Shown: positions 60,430-64,000 of the stretch, in pieces | Layout of the letters: every line of letters begins with the position of its first letter | Position numbering within the stretch: position 1 is the stretch's first letter | Translations under genes and position numbers: made by a program | Notes under the pieces: model-generated | What the model saw: only the letters and a program-made list of their open reading frames with translations | What the model was told of the DNA's origin: nothing | Database searches by the model: none | From: Sinimarinibacterium flocculans | Lineage (GTDB): Bacteria > Pseudomonadota > Gammaproteobacteria > Nevskiales > Nevskiaceae | Assembly (NCBI RefSeq): GCF_003201205.1 | Contig: NZ_QICN01000007.1 | Coordinates: 1 to 64,000 of the forward strand | Reading direction: 5' to 3' | Length of the DNA: 64,000 bases

Positions 60430-62202
60430 CTATCGATCCACGTCCGCCATGACGAAATCGATGCTCGCGATGATCGCGATCAGGTCCGGCACCATCAGCC
60501 CGCGCGAGATATACGGGATCATCTGCAGGTGCGGGAAGCTCGGCGTGCGGATGCGCGTGCGGTAGCTCGCCGTGCCGCCGTCGGAGGTCAGGTAGTAGCT
60601 GTTGAGCCCCTTGGTTGCCTCGACCGTCATCGTGCATTCGCCGGCCGGGATCACGGGGCCCCAGGACACGTTGAGGAAGTGGTGGATCAGGGTCTCGATG
60701 TCCTGCATCGTCCGATCCTTGATCGGCGGCGTGGTCAGCGGATGGCGCGCCTTGTAGTCGCCGGACGGCATGTGGTCGAGACACTGCTCGATGATGCGCA
60801 GCGACTGCCGGATCTCCTCGACGCGCACGACGCAGCGGTCGTAGACATCGCCGTTGTTGCCGGTCGGCACCTCGAAGTCGAAGTGCTCGTAGCCCGAGTA
60901 CGGCCGCGCCTTGCGCCAGTCGAAGGCCAGCCCGGTCGCGCGCAGTCCCGGGCCGGTCACGCCCCAGTCGATCGCATCCTGCGTGCTGTAGGTGCCGATG
61001 CCGACGCTGCGGCGCTTGAGGATGGTGTTCTTCAGCGCCATCTTCTCGTAGTCCTTCAGCCGCTTCGGCATCCAGTCGAGAAATTCGCGCACCAGCCGCT
61101 CCCAGCCGTTCGGCAGGTCGGCGGCGACGCCGCCGATGCGGAACCACGCCGGGTGCATGCGAAAGCCGGTGATCGCCTCGATGACGTCGTAGGCCTTCTG
61201 CCGGTCGACGAACATGAAGAACACCGGCGACATGCTGCCGACGTCCTGCGCGTAGGTGCCGTAGAACAGCAGGTGCGAGGTGATGCGGAAGAACTCGCAC
61301 AGCATCACGCGGATGGTCTGCGCGCGCGACGGCACCGTGATGCCGGCCATGCGCTCGATCGCCATCAGGTATGGCAGGTTGTTCATCACCCCGCCGAGAT
61401 AGTCGATGCGATCGGTGTACGGGATGTAGGTGTGCCAGGACTGGCGCTCGCCCATCTTCTCGGCGCCGCGATGGTGATAGCCGATGTCCGGCACCGCCTG
61501 CACGATCTGCTCGCCATCGAGCTGCAGCATGATGCGGAACACGCCGTGCACGCTCGGATGGTTGGGCCCGAGGTTGAGCACCATCGTGTCGTGGTCCTCG
61601 GCGACCTCGCGCATGCCCCACTCGGCCGGATCGATCTTCAGTGCCTCCTGCTCGCGCTCGACGCGCGCCTGGTCCATCACCAGGCGCTCGGCCTCGGTCG
61701 CCCGCGCGAAGTGATCCTTGCGCAGCGGATGGCCATCCCAGGTGCGCGGCATCATGATGCGCACCAGGTGCGGGTGACCCTCGAAGCGGATGCCGAACAG
61801 GTCCCAGACCTCGCGCTCGTACCAGTTGGCGTTGAGCCACAGGCCGGTGACCGAGGGACAGCAGGGCGCATCGCCGCTCAGCGCGACCTTGATGCGCACG
61901 TCGGCGTTGCGCTCGATCGACAGCAGTTGATAGACCACGGTGAAGTCCGCCACCGGCAGCCCGTTGCGATGCTGGCGCTGGCGCTCGTCGACTGCGGTCA
62001 GGTCGTAGAGCATGCGGTAGGGCTGCCGCAGCTCACGCTTCAGCGTCTTCATCACCGCAAGCAGCTTTGCCGCCGGCACCCACAGCGTCGGCATGCCGTC
62101 GGCCGTCGCCTGTTCGACCAGCCCCTCGCCGGGGAAGCGCGCGTACAGCTCGCCGACGATGCCGGTCGGCTGCGCTTCCTGGAGGACGGCGCTAGACATC
62201 AT
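60430..62202 (-). CDS. nuoCD: NADH-quinone oxidoreductase fused subunit CD
   Basis: A 590-residue fusion. The C domain (about residues 1-180) ends with [19 protein letters not shown], and the D domain ([20 protein letters not shown] onward) forms part of the quinone cavity. Fusion of C and D is typical of many gammaproteobacteria. It overlaps the nuoB end by 11 bases. Confidence 0.96.
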   Translation of the reverse strand: MMSSAVLQEAQPTGIVGELYARFPGEGLVEQATADGMPTLWVPAAKLLAVMKTLKRELRQPYRMLYDLTAVDERQRQHRNGLPVADFTVVYQLLSIERNADVRIKVALSGDAPCCPSVTGLWLNANWYEREVWDLFGIRFEGHPHLVRIMMPRTWDGHPLRKDHFARATEAERLVMDQARVEREQEALKIDPAEWGMREVAEDHDTMVLNLGPNHPSVHGVFRIMLQLDGEQIVQAVPDIGYHHRGAEKMGERQSWHTYIPYTDRIDYLGGVMNNLPYLMAIERMAGITVPSRAQTIRVMLCEFFRITSHLLFYGTYAQDVGSMSPVFFMFVDRQKAYDVIEAITGFRMHPAWFRIGGVAADLPNGWERLVREFLDWMPKRLKDYEKMALKNTILKRRSVGIGTYSTQDAIDWGVTGPGLRATGLAFDWRKARPYSGYEHFDFEVPTGNNGDVYDRCVVRVEEIRQSLRIIEQCLDHMPSGDYKARHPLTTPPIKDRTMQDIETLIHHFLNVSWGPVIPAGECTMTVEATKGLNSYYLTSDGGTASYRTRIRTPSFPHLQMIPYISRGLMVPDLIAIIASIDFVMADVDR

Positions 62203-62830
62203 CCGGCGTCCTCAAGTCGGTCGCTGCCATGCGCTCTGCGTGCCTGGCGTCGCGCATCGACAGCGCCGGCATCTTGGTCACCCCCTGCGGACCGACCATC
62301 CACGACAGCGGGCGGCGCTCGGACTGGATCGAGTTCTGCAGCAGGATCAGCGCCTGCAGGAAGGCCTCCGGACGCGGCGGACAGCCGGAGATGTAGACAT
62401 CCACCGGCAGGATCTTGTCGACGCCCTGCACCACGGAGTAGATGTCGTACATGCCGCCCGAGTTGGCGCAGGACCCCATCGAGATCACCCACTTGGGTTC
62501 CAGCATCTGCTCGTAGAGCAGCTTGATGACCGGGGCCATCTTCAGGAACGGCGTGCCGGAGATGACGATCACGTCGGACTGCCGCGGCGTCGCGCGGATC
62601 ACCTCGGAGCCGAAGCGCGCGAGATCGTGCGTGCTGGTGAACGCGGTCGCCATCTCCACGTAGCAGCACGACAGGCCGAAGTTGAACGGCCACAGCGAGT
62701 TCTTGCGCCCCCAGTTGACCGCGTGGTGGGCGAGATCCTCGAGCTTGCCGAGGAACACGCTCTTGCGGACCTGCTCGTCGAGCGACGGCGCCGCGCCCGG
62801 ATCGTCCATGCGCTTGAGGCTGTAGTCCAT
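62192..62830 (-). CDS. nuoB: NADH-quinone oxidoreductase subunit B
   Basis: A 212-residue subunit carrying cluster N2, the last before quinone. The cysteines lie in [18 protein letters not shown] and [10 protein letters not shown]. It starts four bases after the nuoA stop. The C-terminal tail ([13 protein letters not shown]) is longer than in many homologues. Confidence 0.95.
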   Translation of the reverse strand: MDYSLKRMDDPGAAPSLDEQVRKSVFLGKLEDLAHHAVNWGRKNSLWPFNFGLSCCYVEMATAFTSTHDLARFGSEVIRATPRQSDVIVISGTPFLKMAPVIKLLYEQMLEPKWVISMGSCANSGGMYDIYSVVQGVDKILPVDVYISGCPPRPEAFLQALILLQNSIQSERRPLSWMVGPQGVTKMPALSMRDARHAERMAATDLRTPDDV

Positions 62831-62834
62831 GACC

Positions 62835-63221
62835 CTAGTAGCGCCGGTCCGCAGGCTTCTGCGCCTTCGGCGCCCAGTCGAGCGCCCCGCAGCGCCACAG
62901 GTAGACCAGCGCCGCCAGCAGGATGCCGAGGAAGACCATGATCTCGACGTAACCGGCCCAGCCGGCTTCGCGTGCGGCGACGCCCCAGGCCAGCACGTAG
63001 ACGACCTCGAGATCGAAGATCACGAACAGCATCGCGACGAGATAGAACTTCGCCGACAGCCGCAGGCGCGCACCGCCGGTGGAGACGATGCCGGATTCGT
63101 AGGGTTCGCGGCCGAAACGGGACGCAGCGGTCCTCTGCCCCAGGACCCAGGAGAGTCCCAGCATCACCGCACACAGTCCGAAGACGAGTGCCGCGTACAG
63201 CGCCAGCTGGCCAGGTTCCAT
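62835..63221 (-). CDS. nuoA: NADH-quinone oxidoreductase subunit A
   Basis: A 128-residue membrane subunit with three helices and the loop YESGI (REPYESGI) near the quinone site. GAGGAG lies six bases before the ATG at 63221. It is the first gene of the nuo operon; the 217-bp gap before it (63222-63438) must hold its promoter and that of the divergent mnhE, but I could not fix either with confidence. Confidence 0.94.
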   Translation of the reverse strand: MEPGQLALYAALVFGLCAVMLGLSWVLGQRTAASRFGREPYESGIVSTGGARLRLSAKFYLVAMLFVIFDLEVVYVLAWGVAAREAGWAGYVEIMVFLGILLAALVYLWRCGALDWAPKAQKPADRRY

Positions 63222-63438
63222 GGCTTGCTCCTCGCTGCGACGAACCGCCGAACACACGATGGCGCGCCTCGGCGCGCCGATCGAAGTTTTCCGTGTTCCG
63301 CCCGCCTATCTGAACCTCATGCGGCCATGCACGTCAAATGTGCATCCGCCCAGCCATGGTGCATGCGTTGACGCTGCGCGCGCATTCGGCAACCATCCGG
63401 CATCTAGATCGCTAAAAACGCTCCTACAGAGTTCGCGG

Positions 63439-63912
63439 ATGACGCAGCTTGTGAATCTGACCGTGATGCTCGCCGCGTTCTGGCTGCTGCTCTCCGGACA
63501 CTACGCGCCGCTGTTCCTCGGCTTTGGCGCGTTCTCGGTGCTGCTGGTCGCGTGGCTGGCCCGACGGATCGACATCGCCGACGACGAGGCGCGCACGCTG
63601 AAGTGGCTGTTGCGCGTTCCGGGCTACTGGCTGTGGCTGTCGCTGCAGGTGATGCAGTCCGCATGGACCGTGGCGCGGCTGATCTGGACGCCCGGCGCCC
63701 GCATCGTTCCCGGTCTCGGCAAGGCCGGCGTGAGTGGGATGAGCGACGTGGAGCGCGCCGCCTACGCCAACTCGATCACGCTGACGCCCGGAACGCTGTC
63801 GATCACCGTCGACGAGCAGAGCATCGAGATCCACGCGCTGGATGCCGACACGCTACAGGCCATCGAGGCAGGCGACATGGAGCGGCGCCTGCGTCGCGCC
63901 GGACTGCACTGA
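63439..63912 (+). CDS. mnhE: Multisubunit Na+/H+ antiporter subunit E (MnhE/MrpE)
   Basis: A 157-residue membrane protein of the Mrp antiporter E family. N-terminal helices (LVNLTVMLAAFWLLLSGHYA, PLFLGFGAFSVLLVAWLARR) precede the conserved NSITLTPGTLSITVDE segment. It helps exchange Na+ (or K+) for H+. It overlaps mnhF by one base (TGATG). Confidence 0.88.
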   Translation: MTQLVNLTVMLAAFWLLLSGHYAPLFLGFGAFSVLLVAWLARRIDIADDEARTLKWLLRVPGYWLWLSLQVMQSAWTVARLIWTPGARIVPGLGKAGVSGMSDVERAAYANSITLTPGTLSITVDEQSIEIHALDADTLQAIEAGDMERRLRRAGLH

Positions 63913-64000
63913 TGCTGCTCGCGGCGACGCTCGGCCTGCTCACCGCGATGCTGCTCGCGCTGGCGCGTGCCGTGCTCGGACCGACGCTCTACGATCGCAT
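63912..64000 (+). CDS. mnhF: Multisubunit Na+/H+ antiporter subunit F (MnhF/MrpF), partial
   Basis: Only the first 29 codons are in the window. They encode a hydrophobic helix ending LARAVLGPTLYDR, which matches the conserved RxxxGPTxxDR start of MrpF. The rest of the antiporter should follow to the right. Confidence 0.75.
   Translation, partial: MLLAATLGLLTAMLLALARAVLGPTLYDR

Overview
The window looks like a chromosomal segment of a GC-rich gammaproteobacterium. The evidence is a fused nuoCD gene, the atpIBEFHAGDC-glmU gene order, rsmG-parA-parB beside the atp operon, and a complete Na+-NQR operon with nqrM. A Nevskiales/Solimonadaceae-type relative would fit, but the taxon is an inference from gene content and not a measured result.

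Region 1 (1-5778) looks like the end of an integrated genomic island. It carries a small catabolic-looking set on visibly lower-GC DNA: an SDR-type epimerase, a SnoaL/NTF2-like protein, a classical SDR, a divergent IclR regulator, a zinc-type alcohol dehydrogenase, a small unknown protein and a truncated SDR. It stops at a 3' fragment of a tRNA-Phe gene (5734-5778), the usual scar of integration into a tRNA gene, and two tandem 11-bp repeats lie just inside the edge.

Region 2 (5847-11144) holds a compact TonB-dependent receptor-eutB-eutC operon (ethanolamine ammonia-lyase, B12-dependent) and a small unknown gene.

Region 3 (11194-32853) is a core block: glmS, then a periplasmic-type molybdenum hydroxylase with its XdhC chaperone and a MocA-like cytidylyltransferase, then a phospholipase D-type cardiolipin synthase with an endonuclease-family partner and a VTT/DedA-type membrane protein. 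It continues with glmU, the F1Fo ATP synthase operon (clear promoter and terminator), parB-parA-rsmG and a HerA/YjgR-type ATPase. The hydroxylase and lipid genes lie between glmU and glmS, which are neighbours in many relatives.

Region 4 (32987-41995) is mixed: an M48 lipoprotein protease, a 168-bp near-perfect palindromic element, a small membrane protein, an orphan OppF-type ATPase, Dps, an acyltransferase-epimerase pair, an Atm1-like ABC exporter, a transmembrane Ser/Thr kinase and a CBS-domain protein.

Region 5 (42018-64000) is a respiratory block: nqrM, nqrFEDCBA and the full nuoA-N operon on the minus strand, then mnhE and the start of mnhF diverging on the plus strand. A proton-pumping complex I, a sodium-pumping NADH dehydrogenase and a Na+/H+ antiporter therefore sit side by side, and the ATP synthase they would feed has a c-subunit that looks proton-type. 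Hairpin-rich extragenic repeats lie at the end of nqrF and between nqrA and nqrB.
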